DNA from: Cylindrodendrum hubeiense
Taxonomy: Eukaryota; Ascomycota; Sordariomycetes; Hypocreales; Nectriaceae
DNA length: 64,000 nucleotides
Direction: 5' to 3'
Assembly: GCA_014621425.1 (NCBI GenBank)
Contig: JAANBB010000068.1
Coordinates: 1-64,000, forward strand
Position 1 is the stretch's first letter; each line of letters opens with the position of its first letter. Positions 43,976 to 54,948 of the stretch are shown here, one piece after another. A program made the position numbers and the translations under genes. Under the pieces are notes generated by a model, which saw only the letters and a list, made by a program, of their open reading frames with translations, searched no databases and was not told where the DNA came from.

Positions 43976-45879
43976 GTCAATCACTTGGAGGAAAGGGTTG
44001 GAAAGAGGAATGAGAAACCAACAAGCGATGATACTTCACGCATGGGGTCATACAATACGGAGGGGGGAGTAATGAAGGAGAATGCTTCGGGATTAGCGTT
44101 GGACTGGGACGCACTTACACGCTCATTTACGCCATGATGTCAGCCATGAGATCAAAATAATCAAATACAAGCCAACTGGCTTCAAAAATAAAACCACGAT
44201 CCTTATTTCGCTGACATAGCCTGTGTATCCTACTTTGTGTTTATTGATGCCGATTCTCTTCGAGATAGCTGGATTTAAATGTAGCTTCATGAAGCCCGAT
44301 TGCCAGCAGAATTTCACTCAAGGAATCGATGCCTGAACCAGTTATGATACCGAGGCCAACTCAAATGTCTTGCCCAAGGAATAGCAATGAGATCAAGGCA
44401 ACTAATCAACCCAGGATAAAAACATCAAGTATAAGCCCTAAATGCTTAGAGACTATAGCCCTCAATGCATCATTGCCTTTCCGTCTTTAGTCTCTAAGCT
44501 CCCTGATGCTGTAGTGACCGTAGTGAATGCCTCCAAAGCGCTGGCTTGCCTTCGATGTACCTCAGGTAATCGACAAGGATGAAGGGTATGAAATGGCGCT
44601 TTTAGCGCGGGCAAAGACTGAAAATGACTATGCTTGGAATCTTGCTTTGGTACTTAGACCCGACCTTTCCCTTTTAGTCAAGAAGTGTCTAATGCTGCCT
44701 GACAGCACTGCTCGCTCGTATCGAGCTGCATTAACAATGGCTTACGCTATACATCATTCATCAAGTCTCGAACCTTGTGGCTGACATGGCTGCATAGCCC
44801 GGCCCAACTAAGTTCGCTAGTGGATTGATACAGATGTCGCCTACCTCAGCCTTGTGGCGCCCCTTGGGTGGCAGGACTGTGGCTTCTTTCGATTGTTGTT
44901 CCATCTGTTGGGCGGACAATGCCGAGGTAATTGATGACCTGTAGGCTGTATGATGACTATATGGAGACTACGGTATGTATTTTGTAGCTTCTGCTGCAAT
45001 CAATGTTTCCAATTCGTTGTCTTTCACTTGATCCTGTAAATTTATCCTCAATCGCTGAGGACTATGACAGCAGCAGTGCAGGTGAAGCCACTCAGCGCCG
45101 ACCGAGTCGAGACCACCAGCGGCGTTATCCATCCCTCAGCCCCAGTATCATCTTTGCCTCCGCTTCGTGTAATGATTTTGACTGCTGTGAATTGATGTCT
45201 TGACCAGGACCAACCGGCATCTCATAGCCGATCAAGTGGTCATGTTGTCAGCCACACCTCCTCGGCTGCCCTGGCATCTTGCGCCAGTGCAGTAGATCTA
45301 GACTCGCAACCTTGGTATCGTGACGAACGACGGAGACTAATACTCCGCTCCCCGCCGTTGGCTCATCAGCTCTCAACTAGTGCCCACTCCAACGGGTTGG
45401 TGCCGACTCGAGTGGGAACAATTCCGCACCTCGTCGTTCGGCATCCCCGCACGTCTCGCCTAAATCAGCCTTATGAGACCCGGGACACTGGGGCAAGTGG
45501 AGTCACGCATGGAATCTCACAGTAGAGCTTGTTACAACCACCGAAACAATATTGATTGACCATCTAGATCTTAGGCTCTTGAGACGCCACGAAGCGCCAA
45601 TGTAGAGGTTCAGCCCTTGGAGGTCAGCAGACGACACCACCAGAGCGCCGTTTCCCGGGGATCATTCCACGACACAGATTGACTAGATGAAAAAAGCAAT
45701 GTTTCGGCACAGCCGGTGGGTGCCTGGCGAGATGGTTTCACTGGGCAGAATCATATTGCCATTCAACAGGCAGACTTGATTCAATGCAGTCTAGCCTTTT
45801 CCCCTGGATTTAAATGTTCAAGCGGGATCTTTTAGCCAGTCATCAATTGAGGAAATGACACTTGATCTGAGAATAGATC
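43976..45879. other. Gene-poor region
   Basis: About 1.9 kb with no recognisable gene. A plus-strand ATG frame of 85 codons at 44527-44784 has no family and may be chance or a remnant. The end near 45860 is the 3' UTR of the F-box-like gene. Confidence 0.4.
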
Positions 45880-46917
45880 CTAACCACACTGATCCTCAAA
45901 CCCGAAACTAGATACATCCCACAGTGTGCCATTTGACGCCTTCCGTTCGAGCCAGCGCAGAATGTTGACATCCCCGTTTTGATATCGTCGCTCGAAATCA
46001 TACACAACCACGTCAATGCTCGAAACGTGAGTGCCAGGGTCAGTATCATCGGACCTATTGGAGCGGGACTCACAGCCAGCCCCGACAAGTCCCACGGCAC
46101 GCAATCTCCGCTCCTTGACTCCTGCAATCATGGATTGAGCGTTGAATTCCGTGTCGAGAAGTTTCCGGAATCTTGAAGCAGTAGGAGTTGGAGACTCCAA
46201 GAACGAGAACGTGACCATCTCTAGGTCCGACAAGCGAGCCAAGCTCTTAAAGATATTTTTATTGATGGAGATGTCAATCGTCAAGCGTCGCAGCTTCGGC
46301 CAGCATGTAGCCCAAACATCTCCCTCTGCACCGCTCCGTGGAAATCCGGTGATGGAAAATCGACTTCCAATACTGACGAATTCTTCCAAGTTGACAAGAG
46401 CCTTATATCCTACAAGCAAAAGTTCGAATGTGCGATCACGATCCTGCGCCAGGCGTGGCATGTGAATTACCAGACGCCGGAGTGTTGGCGCTGTGTGAAG
46501 TAGGAGACCCTGTATGGCGGTGGCGCATCGAATGTCATCAAAGTCAGGGTAAGGCACAGGCAAGTTGCTGTGCGAGGGCGGAGCCGTGTCCGGAGGGCCT
46601 GGGTCGCTTTCATACAGTGCCAGGAAGAGACTGGTTGGCCGGCGAGGATCGCCCGGGGGGAGGCAATACAACGCTTTTCTGAAGTCGGTGAGTCTCTTTA
46701 GTGAGTTGATGTGCGTGCAGAATTGCCAGAGGAGCTTTGAAGCAGCTTCAGCAGCAACCTGACAGACTCGCGTCAAGGCGAGGAGTGTCTTGGTTGTCTC
46801 ATGAGAAGACGGCAGGGTTATGTTTGTGCGCTCTGGGGCTAGGCTCTCGATCACGAGTAGGATCACCTCGGGTGGCAGTGATACCCGAGATGGGACAATC
46901 GCATAGGGCTGCTCCAT
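45880..46917 (-). CDS. F-box-like protein
   Basis: A single exon of about 345 residues from the ATG at 46917; the frame is open further upstream but has no earlier ATG that I can see. The start region (VSLPPEVILLVIESLAP..LLALTRVCQVAAEAASKLLW) reads as an F-box: LPxE, a hydrophobic helix, then a CxxW-like ending. The remainder consists of leucine-rich, irregular repeats (LRRLVIHMPRL; LVNLEEFVSI; WPKLRRLTIDI), suited to substrate recognition. Such proteins are adaptors of SCF ubiquitin ligases. The partner is unknown. The domain call is by pattern and could be off if this is a divergent family. Confidence 0.75.
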   Translation of the reverse strand: MEQPYAIVPSRVSLPPEVILLVIESLAPERTNITLPSSHETTKTLLALTRVCQVAAEAASKLLWQFCTHINSLKRLTDFRKALYCLPPGDPRRPTSLFLALYESDPGPPDTAPPSHSNLPVPYPDFDDIRCATAIQGLLLHTAPTLRRLVIHMPRLAQDRDRTFELLLVGYKALVNLEEFVSIGSRFSITGFPRSGAEGDVWATCWPKLRRLTIDISINKNIFKSLARLSDLEMVTFSFLESPTPTASRFRKLLDTEFNAQSMIAGVKERRLRAVGLVGAGCESRSNRSDDTDPGTHVSSIDVVVYDFERRYQNGDVNILRWLERKASNGTLWDVSSFGFEDQCG

Positions 46918-48217
46918 CGTGGTGTTGGTTGGAGGTGGAGGTTTCAATGAGGCTGAGACGTGTCCTGACAAGGTAATACCTACGTCACAGCATGATTACT
47001 CACTACACCTAAATTGAAGAATTTTGTATAAAAAAAAAAGCAGTACAAGACCAAACAGCCCTACAATGGCTTAGATTAGCGTTGCAGGGAAATCACGAAA
47101 AGGAGAACGGGTGCGGCTGCTCTGTGGTCGGACCCTCCGCTGCTGTTTCCGCACGTTCATCATGGTTCAATATTCCAGAAGTGTAAGAATATTGTGTTGT
47201 CGAGGGCCGGTGGCATGCTTGCTGCCTGGATATGAATCTGCCTGGGTATGTTGGGGGTGCCTAAATCGGCGGGGCGAAGGCCGCGTGGCCAGGGCACTTA
47301 TTAGCAGGGGCTGTTGCTGGAGGACGCTACGCGACGTTGATGAGCGGATCCAAATTTACCGCGCAAGGCCTACAGCGGGCGCTACAGGGCGAGACGTTCA
47401 AGGAGCATCTTGCTCTCCTGGCCACCTTAATAATTTAGTACTTCTATCAATTTCTTCCTCCTCCTGAGACGTCCGCAATCTTCTTATCGACAAGGGTATT
47501 CCAAAATTGAAATTTCGCTTGGAAGAAGAATATACCAATGCAGCCTATCTACCTAAGCGGCTTTTTGATAGCAATGACAGGTAGACTTTGGATACAACTT
47601 CAACACCAACGTTGTCCGATAATTAGAACAATTCAACTCTTAAGATTTGGATCTCTCCACTACTTTTGTAATTATTTGTGAGGCAATGGTAGTCCACAAC
47701 ATTACTTGTGGGTTTATAGTTATGAGAACGTGCGAACATATTTTCCTGCCGTTTAAAAACGTCTTTATCAACTAACTAAGACCACTCAGCGTAGCTTTAG
47801 AGGCACAAGCGAGAGACGTGGGAGCACTAGGAGAGCATATAATAGCTGATATATTGACCGTGTGCTCTGGAGCTCATATACTCATGGCAAATACTTTCAC
47901 GCAGCTTGCATTCTGCCTTATTTCTGTTCGATGAGTCTCAACGAGGCCCTTCTTTGTGACAGATTGTCATGCCACCGAAATATGATCAAAGGGCTGGTCT
48001 CGCATAGTCACTCTGGTTAACAGTTTGGAGTTGTGCTGGTATGTACAGAATGCAGTCTAGTATTTCTATAATTGATAAGGCGTATTATATACAGTGAAAT
48101 GGGGAACGCCGGTCCATAGGACCGTATCGCTCCTGCATTGTTGGTCCATGTTATGGATTACTTAAAAGTATTCCCTGAGGCTTGGCCACCTCTGTTTGTC
48201 ATAAGTGTGAAAAGCCT
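46918..48217. other. Gene-poor, partly AT-rich region
   Basis: Promoter of the F-box-like gene, then about 1.1 kb with no recognisable coding sequence. An A-run lies at about 47030-47039. A plus-strand frame at 47111-47467 is Cys/Arg-rich without a family. Confidence 0.4.
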
Positions 48218-48941
48218 CTACGGCTGGTTTGCCTGAATCCTCCATGGTGTGTCCCAGCTGTTAGGGAAACAACCCCTATAATGATATGTCAGTCACCACA
48301 TTGGTAAATAGTAGCATTGTCAGTTGGACTTACGCGTTACCGGTCACAGGTACTACAGACCCGACCTGAAGAGATCCTCCAGGATACGTAACAGTGCCCC
48401 ATTTTTGGAAATTGGCAGTCGAGTCCCTAACAAGATCTGCGACGTCGCTCGTGCCGACAAAGTTTTTGCCGTCCGTAGTAGCGTCAAAGAAGTTCTTTCT
48501 GTTGACGTAGAAATGGCAGGTTCCCACTGACGCCAGCTCCACCCAATCCTTGACGGCACCGCCAAATCCGTTGGTAAGCTCCCAGTGGCGGTCAAGACCG
48601 GTGAGACCGGAAGCAAGATCGTTGCAATCGTCGATATTGCAGCCAGTAGCACTATCGTCTTCGGTTTGCTTGAAGCTGCTGCTGCCGCATTGATTTCCAT
48701 TGAAGGCGACGGGGCCAGGAGAGGGGAAACTGACGTCCCTGCGCTCGATGTCCCCGCGCTTGCCCTGGGCACTCGGGACGAAGGAATCGCGTACGAGCAT
48801 AGTTCTCTTTTGACCTTTGATGTTGGTCACTTCTCGGCGGACAGTGCTGGCTGAGCCTTCGAGGTCGCTTGCGGGGAGTGCTGTGGGCAGGGCAAGGGCT
48901 GAAGGTAGCCCGACCATCAAGAATAGAGTTGAAGCTTTCAT
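48218..48941 (-). CDS. Secreted Hce2/Ecp2-like putative necrosis-inducing effector
   Basis: Two exons (48941-48334 and 48275-48218) give about 221 residues. The 58-nt intron (GTAAGT..TTATAG) adds a last exon with one more Cys (GCFP); without it the frame stops just after the donor. Residues 1-18 are a signal peptide; a pro-region with basic sites (KR, RR) follows. The Hce2 domain shows NQCGSSSF, then GCNIDDC, then GTCHFYVN, then VGTSDVADLVRDS and a final Gly-rich strand with Cys. Ecp2 is a secreted effector of Cladosporium fulvum, and homologues occur across plant-pathogenic fungi; some cause cell death in plants. Activity here is unknown. The gene is alone in a gene-poor stretch, as is common for effectors. 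Confidence 0.85.
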
Positions 48942-49939
48942 TGTTGATATTTTTTAAATCACAGTTGAGTAATAGAGTGTGAAAGAGTGCAATGAGTTGA
49001 ATGAGTGCAGAACAACATTTCTAGTGGGATGGCGGTCGCATTACTTATACATCCTGTAACATCTCATTTCAGGATAGTACAGTACTATAAATGCTGACTT
49101 ACTTAGTGGAGTTGGGTTTGAAGAGGATTCAATCCTGGGGGGGTTTTCTTGCTTGGCCATTCCCAATTAGTGGCTAGCGGCATAAGCTGGATCCTGGCGA
49201 GGGATGAAATTGTGGCGCAATGTATTCCATGATGTGGTCGATGTTCCTTTGGCCCCCGATGATCCTTCGGCCCTGTCATGAAACCACTAGTCGCGGATAC
49301 AGCGATTGGTTTGCAACGCTTTAAACCCGAGAAATGGGAAGGATCAGAATGGAAACCCATAGTTTCGCTTACCACTAGGAAGGATTAGGAGTGAAACCCT
49401 TGGCTTTGATAAATAATTATGGTGGAACCTTCCGAATTAGGACTCATTTTGCAGAGCTGTCGCCCCATAAGGCGGAGGGAGACCCATGTGCGCATAGCTG
49501 TCACCGCCCCGTTCTTCGGAGATACTGCCTACTTTCGAACGAATTCTATTAATGAATCCTGCCAACCGAGCGACCAAGCCATCTCACAGTAGCAAAGCCT
49601 AGTGGAAGGACTTCTTGCCAACATCAGACATACGCGACAATGACGCTTGGCAAAGCTCTTATACACACCCACGATACCGCCAGACCAATTATACTGGATG
49701 CCGCAGCCGATTCTCGTGGAGCAGGCCATATGATAATGGCGATGGGCTATGCTGCTGCTTTTCGACTCCGCAAATGTACCAGGGGCGTCTGTGGAATGGG
49801 TCAGATTCTAGGCAACCATCTATGTCACTCTCTATCACAAGACCCAATATTCGCGTAAACCAGTCCAGCCCTTTTCAACAGGACTCGATGCATAGGCCAC
49901 ACGTCACGCGCGTGGCCGCCAGAGTTAGAAAATCGTCAA
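48942..49939. other. Promoter of the Hce2-like gene and gene-poor DNA
   Basis: No gene recognised. Two imperfect copies of a GGAAGGAT..G..GAAACCC motif occur at about 49338 and 49379. Confidence 0.4.
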
Positions 49940-50112
49940 TATGATGAGCAATCCACCTGGAACTTCATTGAGGTGCGAGTTACCCCGTTTATGCTTGGCA
50001 ATCCCACGCTATTGCCTGGTAAATTCAAAGCCGGAGCCTCGAGACAACCGATCAGGAATTTTGTTCTAGTCGTGGGGAATTAATCTCCGTAGCTCCGATC
50101 ATTCAACGCCAC
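49940..50112 (+). repeat. Diverged duplicate segment, copy A (coding relic)
   Basis: Shares an aligned stretch with 61798-62025, including AATCCCACGCTAT versus GATCCCACGCTAT, GGAGCCTC, CCGATC.GGA.TTTTGTT and CAACGCCACCAAA versus CCACGCCACCAAA. In copy A one frame is open to TAA at 50081-50083 and reads like the end of a protein (AGASRQPIRNFVLVV). The parent gene is unknown to me. The two copies differ mainly by transitions and small gaps. Confidence 0.6.
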
Positions 50113-50384
50113 CAAACGTAATATCCCGTCTGCAAATGATGATTGAGGTGAAGACCCTAGGGTAGCACCGCATCCAGGGCTTGAAAATACAATCTTGGAC
50201 ATAAAACAATACTACAATGAGGTTGCTACTCATGCTACGAAAAAGTATAGTAATCTGCCAGTCTGGCGACGTTGGCAAGGTTGGAGTGGTAATATCAATT
50301 ACCGAACGGAAAGGACTTTGTGTTCTTGGCAGATGATTTGAAGGTTGACCCGAATCAACAGGCTACAAAAATTATCAGATCGAT

Positions 50385-52276
50385 CTAACTGTTCTTGCCT
50401 AAGGCAGACTTGAGCATATCCATGGACTCATCGATGACTTGCTGCAACTCCGACGGAAAAGTTTGCCCATGAGGGAAAAACGATTCGTCGGGGAGTTGCC
50501 AACTGCCACCCTTGAGCTTGGCGATCTGGTCCTCGAGTTCCTGAATGGTGGTGCTAGTGCTCTTCTGGAGGTCCTTGAATGCCTTATTCTTAGCATCACG
50601 ATCCTTCTTAATAGCCACCATGCCGTCTTCAAGGCCCTCAATGATCTTGTCCTTATCATCAGCATCTACCCGCGCCTGCTCCAGGCCCTCGGTGGTGTCG
50701 GCCAGCGTTTTCTTCATCGTCACAGCGTCACTCTCCAGCACTGCTACCTTAGCCTTCAAGTCGCTAGTCTGTGTTTTGAGGTCGGCGTTGTGGGCTTTCT
50801 CTACATCTAGCTGTCCCCGGAGGTCGCTGATCTCCTGGACTAGCTCCGAGGCATTGGCCTGGAGCTGCATGATGCGTCTGCCGCTATCGCTCAAGGCGAA
50901 CTGTAACATAACCACCTGCTTTTCAAGCTTGGCTCTTGCTTCTTGCTCCTTCTGAATTTGCTCGTGAGCCACGTCGAGGGCTTTGTGGTCCTCTACGTCG
51001 TGGGTCTTATCTTGGGCCAAGGTCTTCTGAAGGTCCTGGACCTGCTGCGTGAGCTCAGCCTCCTTATTGGAAGCCACATCGAGTGACTGGGCCAGCTTTT
51101 TCTGGAGGCTGTTAATCTCCTTTTTTTCGTTGTCGCTGTCCACCGCCAGCCCGTTGACTTTGCCCGTCAGTTCACGGATCTGGCTGTTCAGATCATCGAT
51201 CTGCTTTATCAAAGCATGATAGGACTTGTCCAGAGTATGGTATCGCTGCGTGTAATGAGTAAGCGTTATTTATTTCACCCTGTCGAGAGCCATGGGGCGT
51301 CACTGTTTTTATACGTACATCAACGGCATATTTGGCTAGATAACCGGCCTGGTCGACGAATGACGCGGTATGTGTCAGCGTCTCGACAAGCGTAGGTGGG
51401 AAAGGCATCGGCGTCTGGATACGAGAGAGGGCGGGTTCTACTCGAGGATAGTACACCTTGAGCTCGGCGTTCTCCCCAGGAAATCCAGGTGGATTGATGT
51501 CACTTTTCCGACAAAATAAAGTGAGAAATGCTGTTCCGTCCATGGGGAAGATGAGCGCAAACTTACTCTGAATGAAACTCGACGAGAGCTGCCAGGTCGA
51601 ACGGCCCAATGTCTTGCCCATGCTTCTGGGGCTCTTGCATATGAATAGCCAGATTCTCCGTTTTCTCATCCCAGGTGCAGGTCATGGTATAATAGTCGGC
51701 GAACGTGAACTTGAGCGAGGCCTCAGACGGGGTGTCGGCCTGCTGGACCCCTTTCAGGATGCAAGGGAAGTTGGGCTTGCCATCCGCATTCACAGTCCAT
51801 TGCCAGAAAGCTAGCACAGGTTTGCCAGCACCAAAGCCCTCTGGAACAATGGTAATGAATGGCTCATTAGTGGCGTACTGAGGCCAGTCCAGACTACCGG
51901 TCCAGATGCGAGCTGAATCAGTTGACACCTCCCCCTTGGGCTGATACGTACGCTCTAGGCTCATGATGCTCTGGTAGCCGCTGGCCTTGGACATGGTGAT
52001 GGAAATTTTCTGATATGACTGTTGCGACTGGATCTCCCAAGAGTAGTACCCATGGGATAGACTGAAGGTGTCGTCCCCATTGTCGTCCCTGGTTAACTTT
52101 TCGACAGTCTGATGTTGGAACCACTTAGGCTTCTTGAAACCCTTTGAATCAACGGTCCACTGGGAATAAAGATACACGGTATCTCCAACACGGACGGGAC
52201 CGTTTGGTAGTACCACGACGAAAAGCTCGTCCACCGCATAGCGTTGCCACTGGAGTTGTCCGGTATAGATGAACAT
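50385..52276 (-). CDS. Tandem-domain protein with long C-terminal coiled coil
   Basis: Three exons (52276-51567, 51502-51319, 51245-50385) give about 584 residues; introns are 64 and 73 nt. Two similar beta-rich domains stand in tandem: YTGQLQWQRYAVDELFVVVL..QWTVDSKGFKKPKWF, and WTGSLDWPQYATNEPFITIV..QWTVNADGKPNFPC. Each is about 110 residues. From about residue 300 to 555 the chain is a strong heptad coiled coil (KKLAQSLDVASNKEAELTQQ; LKTQTSDLKAKVAVLESD). An in-frame ATG at 52387 would add a hydrophobic, signal-like 37-residue start; I prefer 52276 because the upstream part reads like leader and the first domain starts directly there. I recognise no function. Confidence 0.78.
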
Positions 52277-52638
52277 CTTGGTGGGGTCTAAGAAGGTGGA
52301 GCAAGTGAGTGAAGGTAATGCAATGAAGAATAAGAAGTGGACCAGGGCTGTGGACTGATGAGAAAGTGCAAGCGTGAATTTAACCATGCCATTTATAGTC
52401 GTGGAGCCTACGAGGAGCTACCACCTCGGCTTCATTCCGCTACATGCTCCACGGGATATTGACTGCGGTCTCAGCTGGCCCACCACTGACCACCAATATT
52501 CTGCCGTGGCTTAGAGCGGCCGGAAAGCTGACGCGGCAACACTGGTTGAGTATAGCTTCACATGGTGGCTTGCATGGTTGTTACCTGCAGCTGAGGGCGC
52601 GATGAGTTCAGCACTCCCAATGTTCGAGGTATTACTCT
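52277..52638. other. Leader and promoter of the tandem-domain gene
   Basis: The alternative start codon at 52387-52385 lies here. No other gene is seen. Confidence 0.4.
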
Positions 52639-53090
52639 TTAGCTCATCTCTAGGTGTCGATGTTGTCTTCTCTTTCTCTTTTCTGTACTTTCCCACTAGT
52701 CAGACTCTCATACCGTATGCAGCTCAGATTTCAGCTCACATCAAGGCGCTAACATTGTATTATCCTCATTTTTTCTGTCATATTCCGCTCATATTCCGCT
52801 CGCTAGGGCCTCTTGAGCGCATGCAATCCGGCCTTCGACTCGTCCCAAGGGGCCGATACGGTCTTACTATTCCCTTTTCTGACACATTTCGCTCGCTAGG
52901 GCTTTCAAGCGCATGCAGTTCCGGTTCCAATTCGTCTCAATGTATTGATATAGTCATATCCTTTCCGCTCTTGTCCAACTCCGCTCGCTAGGGCCTCTTG
53001 AGCGCATGCAGTTTGGCTATCAGCTCGCCTCCAGGCGCCGATCTTGTCTTGTAATTTACTTTCTTGTCATAATTTCCTCGCATCCAGGCG
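52639..53090. repeat. Minisatellite of about 92-bp units
   Basis: Tandem units begin at about 52692, 52796, 52889 and 52981, with partial units at both ends. The most conserved part is CGCTCGCTAGGGC, then GAGCGCATGCA, then CAGCTCGCCTCCAGGCGCCGAT with variants, then a T-rich tail. Spacing is 92-93 bp apart from a 12-bp local duplication before 52796. Copies differ mostly by C/T and G/A transitions. Confidence 0.75.
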
Positions 53091-54532
53091 CCGTCTGGAA
53101 CCGTAACCAGGGTGAGTCCACAAAGACGAAAAGGAAGCGTGTGTTTTGATAGATCAGCCAATAGGCCTCAAATCGCCGGCGTAATTACAGGCCGTGCATG
53201 TTCAAAATCGGAAAACTATTGAATCTTCTCACAAATGAGGATCGACGTGCGACTGCGTAGTCGTGTCAGTGGCGTCGGGCGATGCACCTGGTCCTAGCTG
53301 GGCCGCTCACTCGGGGACCAAACTGGGCTGCTTACTGCCAAGGACGGGTACACTGACCTGTGGATACCGTCAAAGATACATATCGTCCCACTGTTAGCTG
53401 GACCCCTAGAGGTTTCCTTCTAAGCTGAGGGTCTCCCGGCCGAAATCGGGGTACAATAGCGACCGAGATAAACCCCATAAGGAGTACTTCACTTTTGCCA
53501 GTGATATCAACAGTCATAAATGCAGGTCGAATGATTCAACCCGTCGACCTGCAAATTCCGCTGCGCATAGATTCGCTCCAATTCTTGCATTCGAATATAC
53601 AACTAGTCGCTTGTCCATACATGAAATACCCGATTTTTGCTGGTATCTATGGCTCAGGCCCTGGGATGATGGTGTCTAAAACGGTGTCCTCTTAGAACAC
53701 CTACGAATTTTAGGGGGTGTGTTGAGGTACGTAAGCCACAATACCAGCTGCATCACGGATTGCTCTGCTTTTTCTAGTTGCATCCAACACTCACCGTACG
53801 GCCCATATTGGCTGGCCATTCGGCTCGGTCCGCCACCCAGCGCTTAGGAGATCGTTAGCACCAATAAGGTGGTCGCTCAGGAGAGAGACACGTGACTACC
53901 CCGGACGTTGGGCTAAACCAAACACGGCTTAGATCCAGCTGTCACCTGTACCTAGTCCGAGTATGTAGCTAAGTTGCGAATTGTTGAAGGGGCCGGGCAT
54001 ATATCGCACTCATATGGCCAATGGTATGGGGGTCCTCTTTGTGTCGCTAGCTTGTTGGTGCCACGCGGCTAATGTTAGCATAGATCTTCATTGCACACAC
54101 GCCATGTCTGAGTTTTTCTTTTGTACTGACATCAACGTATGTGGCCTATTCTGGTCGACCTTTCACCTCGTTAGTGCCTGAAAGTGGCCTACTCGAGTTA
54201 GACTTCCTCCGTGTCAGCAGCTGAAAGAAGACCCCTTATGTCCGGTCAAAAGCTGAAAAGGGCCTCATTACGTCCAGGCCAAAGTGGCCTATTCGAGAAG
54301 CCACTCGTTACGTTAGTACCGCTGTGAACTGTGAGTGGACAAAGTGTTGCTTGGCACTGCTTCAATGAAGAAAAAAACATCATCCGCATCGGAGAACCAA
54401 ATTCGAAATGTAGCCACTCGGGACTCTGCAACCTCCGTCGGACGACGGGAGAGTCAGCTGGATAGTCACGCGTCAGTCGATCCCCTAATCCTAATACAAA
54501 CAGAGCAGTCTACGAGCTCTTGCATTGGGCTC
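53091..54532. other. Gene-poor, decayed-looking region
   Basis: No recognisable gene. Short direct repeats occur near 54181-54297: AAAGTGGCCTACTCGAG at 54181 and AAAGTGGCCTATTCGAG at 54281, with AGCTGAAA..CC..TTA.GTCC copies in between. These may be remnants of an older element. Confidence 0.4.
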
Positions 54533-54795
54533 CATGTAATACCCCTCGGATCCTCGGAGCCTCGGAGTTGGCCAACCACAAGTTTCCTATCAGTATAGCT
54601 CCCATGAAACAACCCACCCAACTATTGCTTCTCTGCCGACGCCACTCCCCAGTGTAGACAAAGCGAGTCCCAAATTAATGTACCGGACTTGGTGTGATAT
54701 CCCCCGGACCCTCAGGGACTCAGCCAGCCACCAGTGCTTTTTTGATGTAACTGCAATGGAACGATTCGGTCAACTATTTATACCCGCCCAGCTAC
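54533..54795 (+). repeat. Imperfect direct duplication in the promoter of the 54.9-kb gene
   Basis: Segment 54533-54640 is matched by 54691-54790. Parallel landmarks include TGTAATACCCCTCGGATCCTC versus TGTGATATCCCCCGGACCCTC, then CCAACCAC versus CCAGCCACC, then TCAACTATT-like blocks. The spacing is about 158 bp. The second copy ends at a TATA-like TTTATA at 54777. Confidence 0.5.
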
Positions 54796-54948
54796 CACGT
54801 TATATTTCAACTACCACTCGAAAATCAACAGGCTCAATCAGCTCTTTCTCTCATCCCGCTTACTCTTAGTGGAACAAGTACTCGTACGTTCAGACACGTA
54901 ACACTCGCAACCTTTCATCTCACTTCGTTTTACCAGGCTCTAGCCACA

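Noticed and set aside
44527..44784. 85-codon ATG-started plus-strand frame
   Set aside because: Protein-like but short, with no family or neighbouring gene logic; left unannotated.
47111..47467. 118-codon Cys/Arg-rich plus-strand frame
   Set aside because: Non-ATG start, no signal peptide and no family.
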